A stretch of 64,000 nt of DNA from Actinomycetospora chiangmaiensis DSM 45062 (GCF_000379625.1 NZ_KB903217.1:823816-887815), one strand, 5' to 3'. Shown: positions 35,090-44,784, numbered from the stretch's first letter. Notes: generated by a model from the sequence alone, not told the origin. A program made the numbers and translations.

Positions 35090-38000
35090 ATGGGCTGGGG
35101 CAATCCGGCGGTGAGCTGGTCGGAGATGGAGCGGATCCTCGCGGGGAAGCCGGTCCGGTCGGCGGGGTCGGGGCACACCGGGGCCGAGGTCGACGGCCCG
35201 GGGACGATCCATCCCGCGGACGTCAGCGCGGCCCCTGTCCGTCGTCGTCCCTCGCGGGACGAGACGCACCCCGGTGACGGCGGCGACTCGCCGGCCTGGA
35301 GCCGCACCCGGGCGCCCTACCGCCCGCCGCGCTCGCCCCGGCCGGAGAGCACGGCCACGGTGCCCTACGCCGAGCTGCACACCCACTCCACCTACAGCTT
35401 CCTCGACGGGGCGAGCCAGCCCGAGGAGCTCGTGGAGGAGGCCCACCGGCTGGGGCTGGAGGCGATCGCGCTCACCGACCACGACGGGATGTACGGCGTC
35501 GTCCGCTTCGCCGAGGCCGCCCACGAGCTGGACATCCGCACCGTCTTCGGGGCCGAGCTGTCGTTGGGGCTGTCCGCCCCGCAGAACGGGGTGGCCGATC
35601 CGGAGGGCGAGCACCTGCTCGTCCTGGCGCGCGACCCCGACGGCTACCGCGCGATCTCCCGGGCGATCACCGAGGCGGCGATGGACCCGCGGGCGGAGAA
35701 GGGCCACCCGGTGTACGACCTCGAGCGCGCCGCGGCGACGCTGCGCGACCGGGTGGTCGTGCTCACCGGGTGCCGCAAGGGCCACGTCCGCCGGGCGCTC
35801 GCGGCGGGCGGACCCGAGGCGGCGGCCGGGGCGCTCGACCGGTTGGTGGCGCTGTTCGGGGCGGAGTCGGTGGCAGTGGAGCTGACCGACCACGGGCTGC
35901 CGGTCGACGTCGAGCGCAACGACCTGCTCGCCGGGCTGGCGGCCCGGGCGGGCCTGCCGACCGTCGCGAGCACGGCGGCGCACTACGCGACGCCCGACCG
36001 GGCGCGCATCGCGGCGGCGCTGGGCGCGGTGCGGGCACGGCGCAGCCTCGACGAGGCCGAGGGCTGGCTGCCGCCGGGCACCGCCCACCTGCGCTCGGGG
36101 GCGGAGATGGCCACGCGGTTCGCGCGGCACCCCGAGGCGGTGACGCACGCCGCGGTGCTCGGGCGGGAGTGCGCGTTCGAGCTGGCGCTGCTCGCCCCCG
36201 AGCTGCCGCCGTTCACGGTGCCGGCAGGGGAGACCGAGGCGAGCTGGCTGCGCCACCTCGTCGACCACGGCGGGCGCGGGCGCTACGGCAGCCGGACGGA
36301 CAACCCCGAGGCCTGGGAGGTGATCGACCACGAGATGACGATCATCGAGGGGCAGGGGTTCCCCGGGTACTTCCTCATCGTCGCCGACATCGTGCGGTTC
36401 TGCCGCGAGGCGGACATCTACTGCCAGGGCCGCGGCTCCGCGGCGAACTCGGCGGTCTGCTTCGCGCTCGGCATCACCCACGTCGACGCCGTGCAGATGG
36501 ACCTGCTCTTCGAACGCTTCCTCTCCCCGGAGCGTGACGGCTACCCCGACATCGACCTCGACATCGAGTCGGACCGCCGCGAGGAGGTCATCCAGTACGT
36601 CTACCGCCGGTACGGGCGGGACCGGGCGGCGCAGGTCGCGAACGTCATCACCTACCGGCCGCGCTCGGCGGTCCGGGACGCCGCCCGCGCGCTGGGCCAC
36701 TCCCAGGGCCAGCAGGACGCCTGGAGCAAGCACATCGACCGGTGGGGTCCGGGGGCCGACCTGGAGGACCAGGTGCCCGGGATGCCGCGGGCGGTGGCCA
36801 CCCTGGCCGAGGAGATCGCGGGCTTCCCCCGCCACCTCGGCATCCACTCCGGCGGCATGGTGATCTGCGACCGGCCGGTGGACCAGGTGGTGCCGGTGGA
36901 GTGGGCGCGGATGGAGGACCGCAGCGTCATCCAGTGGGACAAGGACGACGCCGCCGCGGTCGGCCTGGTCAAGTTCGACCTGCTGGGGCTCGGCATGCTC
37001 TCGGTGCTGCACTACGCCAGCGACTACGTGGCCGCCCACCACGGCCGCCGCATCGAGCTCCACGAGCTGCAGCCCACCGACCCCGACGTCTTCGCGATGC
37101 TCGCGCGGGGCGACTCGGTGGGGGTGTTCCAGGTGGAGTCGCGCGCCCAGATGGCGACGCTGCCGCGGCTGAGGCCCCGGGTGTTCTACGACCTGGTGGT
37201 CGAGGTCGCGCTGATCCGCCCCGGCCCGATCCAGGGCGGGTCGGTGCACCCCTACATCCGGCGCCGCAACGGCGACGAGCGCGTGATCTACGACCACCCG
37301 CTGTGCGAGCCGGCGCTGCGCAAGACGCTCGGGGTGCCGCTGTTCCAGGAGCAGCTCATGCAGCTGGCCACCGACGTCGCCGGGTTCTCCGCTGCCGAGG
37401 CCGACGAGCTGCGCCGGGCGCTCTCGGCGAAGCGCTCGGCCGAACGCCTCGAACGCATGCGGGAGCGCTTCTACGCCGGGATGGCCCGCAACCAGATCAC
37501 CGGGGAGCTCGCCGACCGGATCTTCGCCAAGACCAAGGCGTTCGCGAACTTCGGCTTCCCGGAGAGCCACTCCATCAGCTTCGCGTCCCTGGTCTACGTG
37601 TCGGCCTGGTACAAGTTCCACCACCCGGCGGCCTTCTGCGCCGCCCTGCTGCGGGCCCAGCCGATGGGCTTCTACTCCCCGCAGAGCCTCGTGGCCGACG
37701 CCCGGCGGCACGGGGTCGTGGTGCACGGGCCCGACGTCACCCGCAGCCGCGCCGACCCCGACCTGGAGCCGCACCCCGACAGCACGGGCGGCGTGGCCGT
37801 GCGGCTGGGGCTCGCCTCCGTGCGTGGGCTGGGCGACGAGGTCGCGGAACGCATCGTCGCGGCACGCGGGGCCGCCCCGTTCGACGGGCCGGCCGACCTC
37901 GCCCGGCGCGCCGACCTCACCACCGCGCACCTGGAGGCGCTCGCCACCGGTGGGGCCCTGGCGTGCTTCGGCCTCGAGCGGCGGGAGGCACTGTGGGCGG

Positions 38001-38524
38001 CGGGCGCGGCGGCCGCGGGGACGGCGGTGGTCCGCGACGGCGCGCGGCAGGACCGGCTGCCCGGTACCGCCGTGGGCCTCGACGCCCCGGCGCTGCCCGG
38101 CATGTCCGCGGTGGAGCTGACGATCGCCGACGTGTGGGCGACGGGGCTGTCGCCCGACGGGCACCCGGTGACCCACCTGCGCGCCGAACTGGACCGGCGC
38201 GGCGCGTACAGCGTCGCGGGGGTGGCGACGGTGCCCGAGGGGGAGCGGATCGAGGTGGGCGGGGTCGTCACCCACCGGCAGCGCCCGGCGACGGCGGGCG
38301 GGACGACGTTCCTCAACCTCGAGGACGAGACGGGGATGCTGAACGTGGTGTGCTCGGAGGGACTCTGGGCCCGCCACCGGGTGGTCGCCCGCACGAGCGC
38401 GGCGCTCGTGATCCGGGGCCGGGTCGAGCGGGCCCACGACGCGCCGAGCGTGGTCAACCTCGTCGCCGACCGGGTGGAACGCCTGGACCTGGTGGTCCCG
38501 TCCCGGTCACGCGACTTCCGCTGA
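35090..38524 (+). CDS. dnaE2: Error-prone DNA polymerase III alpha subunit
   Basis: A 1144-residue C-family polymerase, the catalytic part of the ImuA'-ImuB-DnaE2 mutasome. ATG 35090 follows GGGAGG. A 90-residue disordered leader precedes the PHP domain (YAELHTHSTYSFLDGAS, then ALTDHDGMYG). The polymerase palm has CQGRGSAANSAV and the catalytic acids in YPDIDLDIESDR (about 485). The helix-hairpin-helix region is near 890, and an OB fold near 1057 (GGVVTHRQRPAT). DnaE2 makes damage-tolerant, mutagenic synthesis in SOS-induced mycobacteria. Adjacency to imuAB is tighter than in mycobacteria. Confidence 0.96.
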   Translation: MGWGNPAVSWSEMERILAGKPVRSAGSGHTGAEVDGPGTIHPADVSAAPVRRRPSRDETHPGDGGDSPAWSRTRAPYRPPRSPRPESTATVPYAELHTHSTYSFLDGASQPEELVEEAHRLGLEAIALTDHDGMYGVVRFAEAAHELDIRTVFGAELSLGLSAPQNGVADPEGEHLLVLARDPDGYRAISRAITEAAMDPRAEKGHPVYDLERAAATLRDRVVVLTGCRKGHVRRALAAGGPEAAAGALDRLVALFGAESVAVELTDHGLPVDVERNDLLAGLAARAGLPTVASTAAHYATPDRARIAAALGAVRARRSLDEAEGWLPPGTAHLRSGAEMATRFARHPEAVTHAAVLGRECAFELALLAPELPPFTVPAGETEASWLRHLVDHGGRGRYGSRTDNPEAWEVIDHEMTIIEGQGFPGYFLIVADIVRFCREADIYCQGRGSAANSAVCFALGITHVDAVQMDLLFERFLSPERDGYPDIDLDIESDRREEVIQYVYRRYGRDRAAQVANVITYRPRSAVRDAARALGHSQGQQDAWSKHIDRWGPGADLEDQVPGMPRAVATLAEEIAGFPRHLGIHSGGMVICDRPVDQVVPVEWARMEDRSVIQWDKDDAAAVGLVKFDLLGLGMLSVLHYASDYVAAHHGRRIELHELQPTDPDVFAMLARGDSVGVFQVESRAQMATLPRLRPRVFYDLVVEVALIRPGPIQGGSVHPYIRRRNGDERVIYDHPLCEPALRKTLGVPLFQEQLMQLATDVAGFSAAEADELRRALSAKRSAERLERMRERFYAGMARNQITGELADRIFAKTKAFANFGFPESHSISFASLVYVSAWYKFHHPAAFCAALLRAQPMGFYSPQSLVADARRHGVVVHGPDVTRSRADPDLEPHPDSTGGVAVRLGLASVRGLGDEVAERIVAARGAAPFDGPADLARRADLTTAHLEALATGGALACFGLERREALWAAGAAAAGTAVVRDGARQDRLPGTAVGLDAPALPGMSAVELTIADVWATGLSPDGHPVTHLRAELDRRGAYSVAGVATVPEGERIEVGGVVTHRQRPATAGGTTFLNLEDETGMLNVVCSEGLWARHRVVARTSAALVIRGRVERAHDAPSVVNLVADRVERLDLVVPSRSRDFR

Positions 38525-38621
38525 CGCTCCCGCCGTCCGAGGCCGGTCCCGTTCCGGGGGCCGGCCTCGCGGTGTGTCGATCTGATGCACCCACCGGGGC
38601 CGACGATCAGGGCCCGGCACA

Positions 38622-38672
38622 CTGACGGGGGTGTCCCCGGCCGGTCCGAACGGCCGGGGACACCCCCGTCAG
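38622..38672. terminator. Perfect 22-bp bidirectional terminator hairpin
   Basis: CTGACGGGGGTGTCCCCGGCCG (first 20 bases from 38622) is fully complementary to the arm at 38651-38672, with loop GTCCGAA. It lies between convergent dnaE2 and the acetate-transporter-family gene, 14 bases from the latter's stop. It is the longest perfect stem in the window. Confidence 0.85.
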
Positions 38673-38685
38673 CGGGTGAGGCGGC

Positions 38686-39351
38686 TCAGCCGCCGATGAT
38701 CGGCTTGCCCATCGGCAGCGACGAGCCACCGTTCGCGACGCTCATCGCGTCGAAGAACAGGTACACGCCGACCAGGGAGAACGCGAAGACCGCGATCCCA
38801 CCGCCGAACAGCAGGCCCGTGGACCCGCCGGCGGTGCCGAGCAGGACGAGCAGCAGGGCGAGGTCGACCAGGACGAACAGCAGCGTGAACACACTCGGCA
38901 GCCGCAGCGAGGCCAGCGTGAGCACCACGACGCCGATCAGCCAGGTCAGCAGGAACGTCTCCTGGGCGGCCACCGCCGCGTTCCCGGAGGCGTCGCCGAA
39001 CCAGTTGTGGCCCAGGCCGAGCACGAGCGTCGAGAAGCTCAGCCAGAAGCCCGCGAAGATCCCGAAGATCGCCGCGACCGGGCCGGCCCCGAGGCGGATC
39101 GCCCAGACGCAGGCGATCAGCTGACCGATGCCGTTGCACATGATGAGGATCGGCACCATGCCGATCGCCGCGTTCGCCGAGGACCCGGTGAAGCCGATCA
39201 GGTAGAGCCCGAGGGCGACCGAGCCGATCACGAACGTCGGGACACCGACCAGGGCCGGGTTGGCCGCATTGGCGGCTGCCTCGGCGGCTGCTGCGTCAGC
39301 CGCCCGGGTGTCGGCGGCGTGCGCCCCCGTACTCTCGTCGACTGTGGTCAT
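38686..39351 (-). CDS. Acetate uptake transporter family (GPR1/FUN34/SatP)
   Basis: A 221-residue membrane protein with six hydrophobic helices. The family signature NPALVGVPTFVIGSVALGLY near the start corresponds to the NPAPLGL motif. It probably carries acetate or succinate with protons. ATG 39351 is chosen because AAGGAG lies 5 bases before it; the GTG two codons upstream overlaps that site. The N-terminal 30 residues are Ala-rich. It stands alone on its strand. Confidence 0.88.
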   Translation of the reverse strand: MTTVDESTGAHAADTRAADAAAAEAAANAANPALVGVPTFVIGSVALGLYLIGFTGSSANAAIGMVPILIMCNGIGQLIACVWAIRLGAGPVAAIFGIFAGFWLSFSTLVLGLGHNWFGDASGNAAVAAQETFLLTWLIGVVVLTLASLRLPSVFTLLFVLVDLALLLVLLGTAGGSTGLLFGGGIAVFAFSLVGVYLFFDAMSVANGGSSLPMGKPIIGG

Positions 39352-39520
39352 CGCCACTCCTTCGTGCCGCTGATGACGGGCAGGCGTGACAGACCCGCTG
39401 GTCCGGGGGTTGCACGATTGCCCGCTGACCGATCGAGTGTGATCTCACGCACCGCACACGCGGAACCGACCGTCCGTAGGGGTAAGCGCCTGCCGTGACG
39501 GTTCGTGTACCGGTTCAGGC

Positions 39521-40081
39521 ATGCTCACGGGCATGAGGCGCATGCCCGTATCCAGCCGGTCGGACAGTGTTGCGGGAGGGGGAGTCACCCGCCGTCTGCT
39601 GACCGGTGTGGTCGCCGGTGCCGCCGGGACCGCCGCGATGACCGCCACCGGGCAGCTCTACCGCCAGGTCTACGCCCGGCGCCGCGGCAAGGCGCCGTCG
39701 GAGATCACGGAGATCCTCGACTACGACGACAGCGACCACGTGGTCGTGGCGGCCTCGACGCTGCTGCGCGCGGTGTCGGGGCGGGCGCCGCAGTCCCCGG
39801 CCGCGCGGCGGGCCCTCTTCTGGCTCGTGCACTGGGGCTACGGCTCGGCCGTCGGCGTCGCGCACGCCGAGCTGCGCCACCGCACCGGCGAGCCCGCCGC
39901 CGGGGTCGCCTTCTTCGTCGGCTGCCAGACGATGGCGCTGTCGCTCTTCCCGGTCCTCGGCGACACCCCCGTGCCGTGGCGGTGGACGCCGCGGCTGATG
40001 ACCGTCAGCGTGCTCCAGCACCTCGTCTACGCGGCGGCCGTGGCCGGCGCCGACGCGGCCCTCGACCGTGCCGGGCGCTGA
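39521..40081 (+). CDS. Membrane-associated protein, unknown function
   Basis: A 186-residue protein with three or four weakly hydrophobic helices (LLTGVVAGAAGTAAMTA, FWLVHWGYGSAVGVAHAEL, GVAFFVGCQTMALSLFPVL). I do not recognise the family with confidence. Possible starts are ATG 39521, 39533 and 39542; none has a good ribosome site. Its end overlaps the downstream potassium-channel gene by 14 bases, so the two are probably co-translated and possibly functionally linked. Confidence 0.65.
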   Translation: MLTGMRRMPVSSRSDSVAGGGVTRRLLTGVVAGAAGTAAMTATGQLYRQVYARRRGKAPSEITEILDYDDSDHVVVAASTLLRAVSGRAPQSPAARRALFWLVHWGYGSAVGVAHAELRHRTGEPAAGVAFFVGCQTMALSLFPVLGDTPVPWRWTPRLMTVSVLQHLVYAAAVAGADAALDRAGR

Positions 40082-41963
40082 GGGGCCCGACCCCGCCCTG
40101 GCGCACCGCCGGGGCCACGTGATCGTCTGCGGTCTCGGCGGGCTGGGTGGTCGGATCGTCGAACAGCTGCACCTGCGGGGCGAACCCGTCGTCGTGGTCG
40201 ACGACTCGCCTGCGGCCGCACGGTCGGCCGCCGCCCTCGCGGCGTGGGGCGTCCCGCTGGTGACGGCGGACCCGCTGCTCCCGGGCACCCTGGAGGCGGT
40301 CGGGGTGGCCGGCGCCCGCGCGGTGGTGTGCGTCGAGGGCGGGGACGCGGGGGAGCTGCGCAACCTGCACCTGGCCCTGCAGGTACGCGACCGGCGACCC
40401 GACGTCCGGGTGGTCACGTCCCTGGGCAACGCGGCGATCGGGCGCGCCGTGGCCGCCGACCGGAGTCCGGGCGCGGTGCTCGACGTCGCCCTGCTGGTCA
40501 CCCCGGCGCTCGTCGAGGCGTGCCTGCGGAGCCCGGTGCACGCCCTCGACATCGCCGGGAACCGCTTCGTCGCCGTCGCCACCCGGGCCCGCGAGGCCGC
40601 CACCCTGCGGGCGTTGTACGGGGACCTGGCACCGCTCGCCGTCACCGGTGGAGCCCCGCCGGTCACCCACATCTGCCCGAGCCGGGACGACCGGGTCGAT
40701 GCGGGGGACCTCGTCACCGTGCTCGGCGACGACGCCGAGATCGCCACCGCGGGGGTGGCGGTGGAAGGGCCCGCGCCCCGCCGCCGGTCGCCCACGACGC
40801 GCCGCGGCGGCGGGTACGACCCGGACGCCGCCCGGGGCCGCGCCGGCCTGCTCGCCCGGGCGGGCGCCACGGTCCTCGCGGTTGCCCGCGAGTCCGACCG
40901 CGGCCTGCGCTGGGCCGTCGCCGCCCTGGTGGGTCTGCTCGCGATCTCGACCGCCGTGATCGCCCTCGGCTACCGGTACCCGGACGGCGCGCGGATGTCG
41001 CTGCTCGACGCGCTGTACTTCTCCGTCGAGGCGGTGGCGACGGTCGGCTTCGGCGACTTCAGCTTCGCCGGCCAGGCCGTCTGGCTGCGGGTGTGGGCGA
41101 TCTTCCTCATGCTGGCCGGCGTCGCGGCGACCGCGATCCCCATCGCGTTCTTCACCGACATGCTCGTCAGCCGCCGGCTCTCGGCGACCGCCGGGCGCCG
41201 GGCGGCCTCGGCGTCGGTCGGGCACGTCGTGATCGTCGGCCTCGGCGCGATCGGGGTGTCGGTCATGGAGGCCCTGACCGAGCGCGGCCACGACGTCGTC
41301 GTGGTGGAGGCCGACCCGGGGAACCGGCACCTGCCCCGCGCCCGCACGCTCGGCGTCCCGGTGGTGTTCGGCGACGGCACCACCCCGACGACGCTGCGCG
41401 ACGCCCGCGTCCGGCGCGCGGCGGCGGTGGCCGTCCTGACCAGCGACGACATGGCGAACATCGAGACCGGCCTCGCCGTGCGCGACCTGCTCGGCGGGGC
41501 GGCGTCCACGCCCGTGGTGCTGCGGCTCTTCGATCGGGACCTCGCCCGCGTCGTCGCCGCGCGGTTCGGGTTCGACACCGTGCGCTCGATCGCCGAGCTC
41601 GCCGCTCCGTGGTTCGTCGGCGCGGCGCTCGGTCTCGACGTCCTGGGCACGTTCCCCGTCCACGGGCAGGCCTTCCTGCTCGGCCGGTTGCGGGTGGAGC
41701 CGGGCAGCGAGCTCGACGGGCTGGCGATGCGGGACCTCTCGGCCCGGACCCGCGTCGTGGCCCTGCGCCGCGTCACCGACCCCCACGGCCGCGCGCCCCT
41801 CGAGCACCCGCCCCGGCGTGACACCCGGTTCACCGCCGGCGACGAGGCGTTCCTCGTCGGCCCGGACTCCGAGCTCCTGGGCGTGCTCGGGCGCTCCCGC
41901 GCCCCGCGGGGCCCCGACGGGGACGAGCGGGCCCCTGCCGCCGCCGCGCCCGGCACGGGATGA
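40068..41963 (+). CDS. Potassium channel/transport protein with two RCK (TrkA-N) domains
   Basis: A 631-residue protein arranged RCK - two transmembrane helices with pore - RCK. The first NAD-binding domain opens [19 protein letters not shown]. The pore region is at about 300-370 with selectivity filter TVGFGD (325-330). The second domain opens [19 protein letters not shown], followed by a TrkA-C-like end ([26 protein letters not shown]). RCK domains gate K+ flow by binding nucleotides or ions. An RCK on both sides of the pore in one chain is uncommon but known. Overlaps folD by 4 bases if folD starts at 41960. Confidence 0.9.
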   Translation: MPGAEGPDPALAHRRGHVIVCGLGGLGGRIVEQLHLRGEPVVVVDDSPAAARSAAALAAWGVPLVTADPLLPGTLEAVGVAGARAVVCVEGGDAGELRNLHLALQVRDRRPDVRVVTSLGNAAIGRAVAADRSPGAVLDVALLVTPALVEACLRSPVHALDIAGNRFVAVATRAREAATLRALYGDLAPLAVTGGAPPVTHICPSRDDRVDAGDLVTVLGDDAEIATAGVAVEGPAPRRRSPTTRRGGGYDPDAARGRAGLLARAGATVLAVARESDRGLRWAVAALVGLLAISTAVIALGYRYPDGARMSLLDALYFSVEAVATVGFGDFSFAGQAVWLRVWAIFLMLAGVAATAIPIAFFTDMLVSRRLSATAGRRAASASVGHVVIVGLGAIGVSVMEALTERGHDVVVVEADPGNRHLPRARTLGVPVVFGDGTTPTTLRDARVRRAAAVAVLTSDDMANIETGLAVRDLLGGAASTPVVLRLFDRDLARVVAARFGFDTVRSIAELAAPWFVGAALGLDVLGTFPVHGQAFLLGRLRVEPGSELDGLAMRDLSARTRVVALRRVTDPHGRAPLEHPPRRDTRFTAGDEAFLVGPDSELLGVLGRSRAPRGPDGDERAPAAAAPGTG

Positions 41964-41971
41964 TGGGGGGC

Positions 41972-42817
41972 GTGACCGCGACGATCCTGGACGGCAAGGC
42001 CACCCTGGCGACGATCATCTCCGAGCTCGGCGAGCGGGTCGCGAAGCTCGCCGCGGCGGGTCGGCCGCCCGGGCTCGGCACGGTGCTGGTCGGCGACGAC
42101 CCCGGGTCGCAGTCCTACGTGCGGGCCAAGCACCGCGACTGCGCGAAGGTCGGGATCGAGTCGATCCGCCGGGACCTCCCCGCCGACGCGACCCAGGCCG
42201 ACGTCGAGCGCGCCGTGGACGAGCTGAACGCCGACCCGGCCTGCACCGGCTACATCGTCCAGCTCCCGCTGCCGAAGGGGCTCGACGCCAACGCCGTCCT
42301 GGAGCGGATCGACCCGGACAAGGACGCCGACGGCCTGCACCCGACGAACCTCGGCCGGCTGGTGCTGAACGAGCCCGCGCCCCTGCCCTGCACCCCGCGC
42401 GGCATCGTCGAGCTGCTGCGCCGCTACGACGTGCCGCTCGACGGGGCCAAGGTGACCGTCCTCGGGCGCGGCATCACCGTCGGCCGCCCGCTCGGTCTGC
42501 TGCTCACCCGCCGCAGCGAGAACGCCACGGTGACCCTCTGCCACACCGGCACCCGCGACCTCGCCGCCGAGGTGCGGGCCGCGGACGTCGTCGTGGCGGC
42601 CGCCGGCGTGCCGGGCATCGTCACCGCCGACATGGTCGAGCCCGGGGCGGCGGTGCTCGACGTCGGGGTCTCCCGCGGCCCCGACGGCATCCTCGGCGAC
42701 GTCGCCGCGGACGTCCGCGAGGTCGCGGGCTTCGTCGCGCCGAACCCCGGCGGGGTCGGGCCGATGACCCGCGCCATGCTGCTCACCAACGTGGTCGAGC
42801 GCGCCGAGAGGGCCTGA
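41972..42817 (+). CDS. folD: Methylene-THF dehydrogenase/cyclohydrolase
   Basis: A 281-residue bifunctional enzyme that makes 10-formyl-THF from 5,10-methylene-THF. GTG 41972 ([15 protein letters not shown]) gives the family's usual start and follows GATGGGGGGC; ATG 41960 is an alternative that overlaps the previous stop. Active-site Lys in [15 protein letters not shown] (Y-x3-K), substrate loop QLPLPKGLD, nucleotide loop [16 protein letters not shown] and C-terminal [15 protein letters not shown] are all present. Followed by a DUF3017 gene, as in mycobacteria. Confidence 0.97.
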   Translation: MTATILDGKATLATIISELGERVAKLAAAGRPPGLGTVLVGDDPGSQSYVRAKHRDCAKVGIESIRRDLPADATQADVERAVDELNADPACTGYIVQLPLPKGLDANAVLERIDPDKDADGLHPTNLGRLVLNEPAPLPCTPRGIVELLRRYDVPLDGAKVTVLGRGITVGRPLGLLLTRRSENATVTLCHTGTRDLAAEVRAADVVVAAAGVPGIVTADMVEPGAAVLDVGVSRGPDGILGDVAADVREVAGFVAPNPGGVGPMTRAMLLTNVVERAERA

Positions 42818-42822
42818 GGGTC

Positions 42823-43347
42823 ATGACGACGGGCGGGGGCACCCGGGGCAGCGGCGCCGGCAGCGGCACCGGCACCGACCCGGCGTCGGGAACCGGCACC
42901 GACCCGGCGTCGGGAACCGGCACCGACCCGGCGTCGGGAACCGGCACCGACGATGTGGATTCCCTGCCACTGGGTGACAGCAACGACGCTTCGCTGCCAC
43001 CAGGGGGGACCGACGGGCCCCGGCACCTGAGGCCGCCCCGCACGCCCGCCGACTACGGCCGCGCCCTGCTGCACCGGCTGCGCGCGCAGGCCCCGCTCGC
43101 GGCGGTGCTCGCCGTGGCCCTCGCCGCGTTCGTGTGGATCGGGCTGCAGCACTGGCGCGGGGGCACGACGATCCTCGGGGTCGCGCTGCTGCTCGCCGCG
43201 GTCCTGCGGGTCGCGCTGCCCGACCGGACGGCGGGGCTGCTCGCGGTCCGGCCTCGGCGCACCGACGTGATCACGTACGCCGCGTTCGGGCTCGTGGTCA
43301 TCCTGCTGTCGCTGTCCATCACCGGCGGTCCGCTCGCGACCCGCTAG
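42823..43347 (+). CDS. DUF3017 membrane protein with repeat-expanded N terminus
   Basis: A 174-residue protein. The conserved C-terminal part (from about residue 75: ALLHRLRAQAPLAAVLAVALAAFVW) has three hydrophobic helices, as in Rv3355c, which also follows folD. The N-terminal 65 residues are unusual. They comprise a Gly/Ser/Thr stretch with three exact GTDPASGT repeats from a 24-bp tandem array, then a segment translated from the dispersed element copy B (DSLPLGDSNDASLPPGG). That segment is unlikely to matter for function and stays in frame. ATG 42823, GAGGG just upstream. Confidence 0.85.
   Translation: MTTGGGTRGSGAGSGTGTDPASGTGTDPASGTGTDPASGTGTDDVDSLPLGDSNDASLPPGGTDGPRHLRPPRTPADYGRALLHRLRAQAPLAAVLAVALAAFVWIGLQHWRGGTTILGVALLLAAVLRVALPDRTAGLLAVRPRRTDVITYAAFGLVVILLSLSITGGPLATR
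42871..42954 (+). repeat. 24-bp tandem repeat, 3.5 copies
   Basis: Unit GGCACCGACCCGGCGTCGGG plus AACC repeats exactly at 42871, 42895 and 42919, with a 12-base partial copy (42943-42954) ending directly against dispersed element copy B. The unit is a multiple of three, so copy-number change would add or remove eight residues without breaking the DUF3017 frame. Confidence 0.95.
42955..43001 (+). repeat. Dispersed double-hairpin element, copy B
   Basis: GTGG-ATTCCCTG-CCAC followed by GGTGACAGC, loop AACGACGCTTC and GCTGCCACC. The main stem pairs 8 of 9. It is nearly identical to copy A and shares the head CCTGCCACTGGGTG with copy C. It lies inside the reading frame of the DUF3017 protein, adjoining the tandem repeat. 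Confidence 0.8.
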
Positions 43348-43507
43348 ACGGGTGAGGAGCGCGACCCGCCACACCCCGTCGCCGTCCGTGTCGCGTTGAT
43401 AGCGTTCAGCCCAGAGGCAACGCCTGGGCCTCCCCGTTCTGGCCGGGCCCGGCGCGCGCCCCCGAGATCCGTGCGGCGCCGAAGCCAGGCGCGAGAGGAG
43501 AGCCCGA

Positions 43508-44722
43508 GTGGCGAAGATCAAGGTGGAGGGCACCGTCGTCGAGCTGGACGGCGACGAGATGACCCGGATCATCTGGCAGTTCATCAAGGACAAGCTGATC
43601 CACCCGTATCTCGACATCGACCTCGAGTACTACGACCTCGGGATCGAGCACCGCGACGAGACCGACGACCAGGTCACGGTCGACGCGGCGAACGCGATCA
43701 AGAAGCACGGCGTCGGCGTCAAGTGCGCGACGATCACCCCGGACGAGGCGCGGGTCGAGGAGTTCGGCCTCAAGCGCATGTACCGCTCGCCCAACGGGAC
43801 GATCCGCAACATCCTCGGCGGCACGATCTTCCGCGAGCCGATCGTCTGTTCCAACATCCCGCGCTACGTCCCGCACTGGACGAAGCCGATCGTCGTCGGC
43901 CGCCACGCCCACGGCGACCAGTACCTGGCGCAGGACTTCAAGGTCCCCGGCCCGGGCACCGTCACCATCACCTACACCCCCGACGGTGACGGCGAGCCGA
44001 TGGAGTTCCAGGTCGCGAAGTTCCCGGAGGACGGGGGCGTCGCGCTGGGCATGTACAACTTCAAGAACTCGATCGTCGACTTCGCCCGCGCCTCGCTGCG
44101 CTACGGCCTGGACCGGAACTTCCCGGTCTACATGTCGACCAAGAACACCATCCTCAAGGCCTACGACGGCATGTTCCGCGACACCTTCAAGGAGATCTTC
44201 GAGTCGGAGTTCAAGGCCGACTTCGAGGAGGCCGGGCTCACCTACGAGCACCGCCTCATCGACGACATGGTCGCCGCCGCCATCAAGTGGGAGGGCGGCT
44301 ACGTCTGGGCCTGCAAGAACTACGACGGCGACGTCGAGTCCGACATCGTCGCGCAGGGCTTCGGCTCCCTCGGCCTGATGACCTCGGTGCTCATGACGCC
44401 GGACGGCACCGTCGAGGCCGAGGCCGCCCACGGCACCGTGACGCGGCACTTCCGCCAGCACCAGCAGGGCAAGGAGACCTCGACCAACCCGATCGCGTCG
44501 ATCTTCGCGTGGTCGCGGGGTCTGGCCCAGCGCGGGCGGCTGGACAAGAACGACGAGCTCGTCGACTTCGCCGAGAAGATCGAGCAGGTCTGCATCCAGA
44601 CCGTCGAGGACGGCAAGATGACGAAGGACCTGGCGCTGCTGATCGGCAAGGACGCGCCGTACCTGAACACCCAGGACTTCCTCGACGCGATCGACGAGGG
44701 CCTGCAGAAGGCGATGGCCTGA
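43508..44722 (+). CDS. icd: NADP-dependent isocitrate dehydrogenase, eukaryote-like dimer type
   Basis: A 404-residue TCA-cycle enzyme producing 2-oxoglutarate, CO2 and [25 protein letters not shown] at the start and the substrate loop [19 protein letters not shown] identify the homodimeric subfamily (like M. tuberculosis Icd1). [11 protein letters not shown] carries an isocitrate-binding Arg, and [25 protein letters not shown] the catalytic Lys and metal-binding Asp. The NADP site lies in [13 protein letters not shown] 43508 follows GAGAGGAGAG. Length is normal. Confidence 0.97.
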   Translation: MAKIKVEGTVVELDGDEMTRIIWQFIKDKLIHPYLDIDLEYYDLGIEHRDETDDQVTVDAANAIKKHGVGVKCATITPDEARVEEFGLKRMYRSPNGTIRNILGGTIFREPIVCSNIPRYVPHWTKPIVVGRHAHGDQYLAQDFKVPGPGTVTITYTPDGDGEPMEFQVAKFPEDGGVALGMYNFKNSIVDFARASLRYGLDRNFPVYMSTKNTILKAYDGMFRDTFKEIFESEFKADFEEAGLTYEHRLIDDMVAAAIKWEGGYVWACKNYDGDVESDIVAQGFGSLGLMTSVLMTPDGTVEAEAAHGTVTRHFRQHQQGKETSTNPIASIFAWSRGLAQRGRLDKNDELVDFAEKIEQVCIQTVEDGKMTKDLALLIGKDAPYLNTQDFLDAIDEGLQKAMA

Positions 44723-44751
44723 CGACCGGCCCGACCCCGGCCTGAACCACG

Positions 44752-44781
44752 ACGGCACCCTCCGTGCGCGGAGGGTGCCGT
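44752..44781 (+). terminator. Terminator hairpin after icd
   Basis: ACGGCACCCTCCG and CGGAGGGTGCCGT form a perfect 13-bp stem with tetraloop TGCG, 29 bases after the icd stop. A short T-containing tail (TCGTGCGTT) follows. Confidence 0.85.
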
Positions 44782-44784
44782 TCG

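Noticed and set aside
41960-41971. ATG 41960 as the folD start
   Set aside because: It would couple to the channel gene by ATGA, but adds four residues not expected in FolD and leaves GATGGGGGGC unused as ribosome site; kept only as an alternative.
42871-42954. CRISPR-like or phase-variable repeat array
   Set aside because: Units are directly adjacent without spacers, and the 24-bp length keeps frame, so it is a simple coding tandem repeat and copy change would not switch the gene off.
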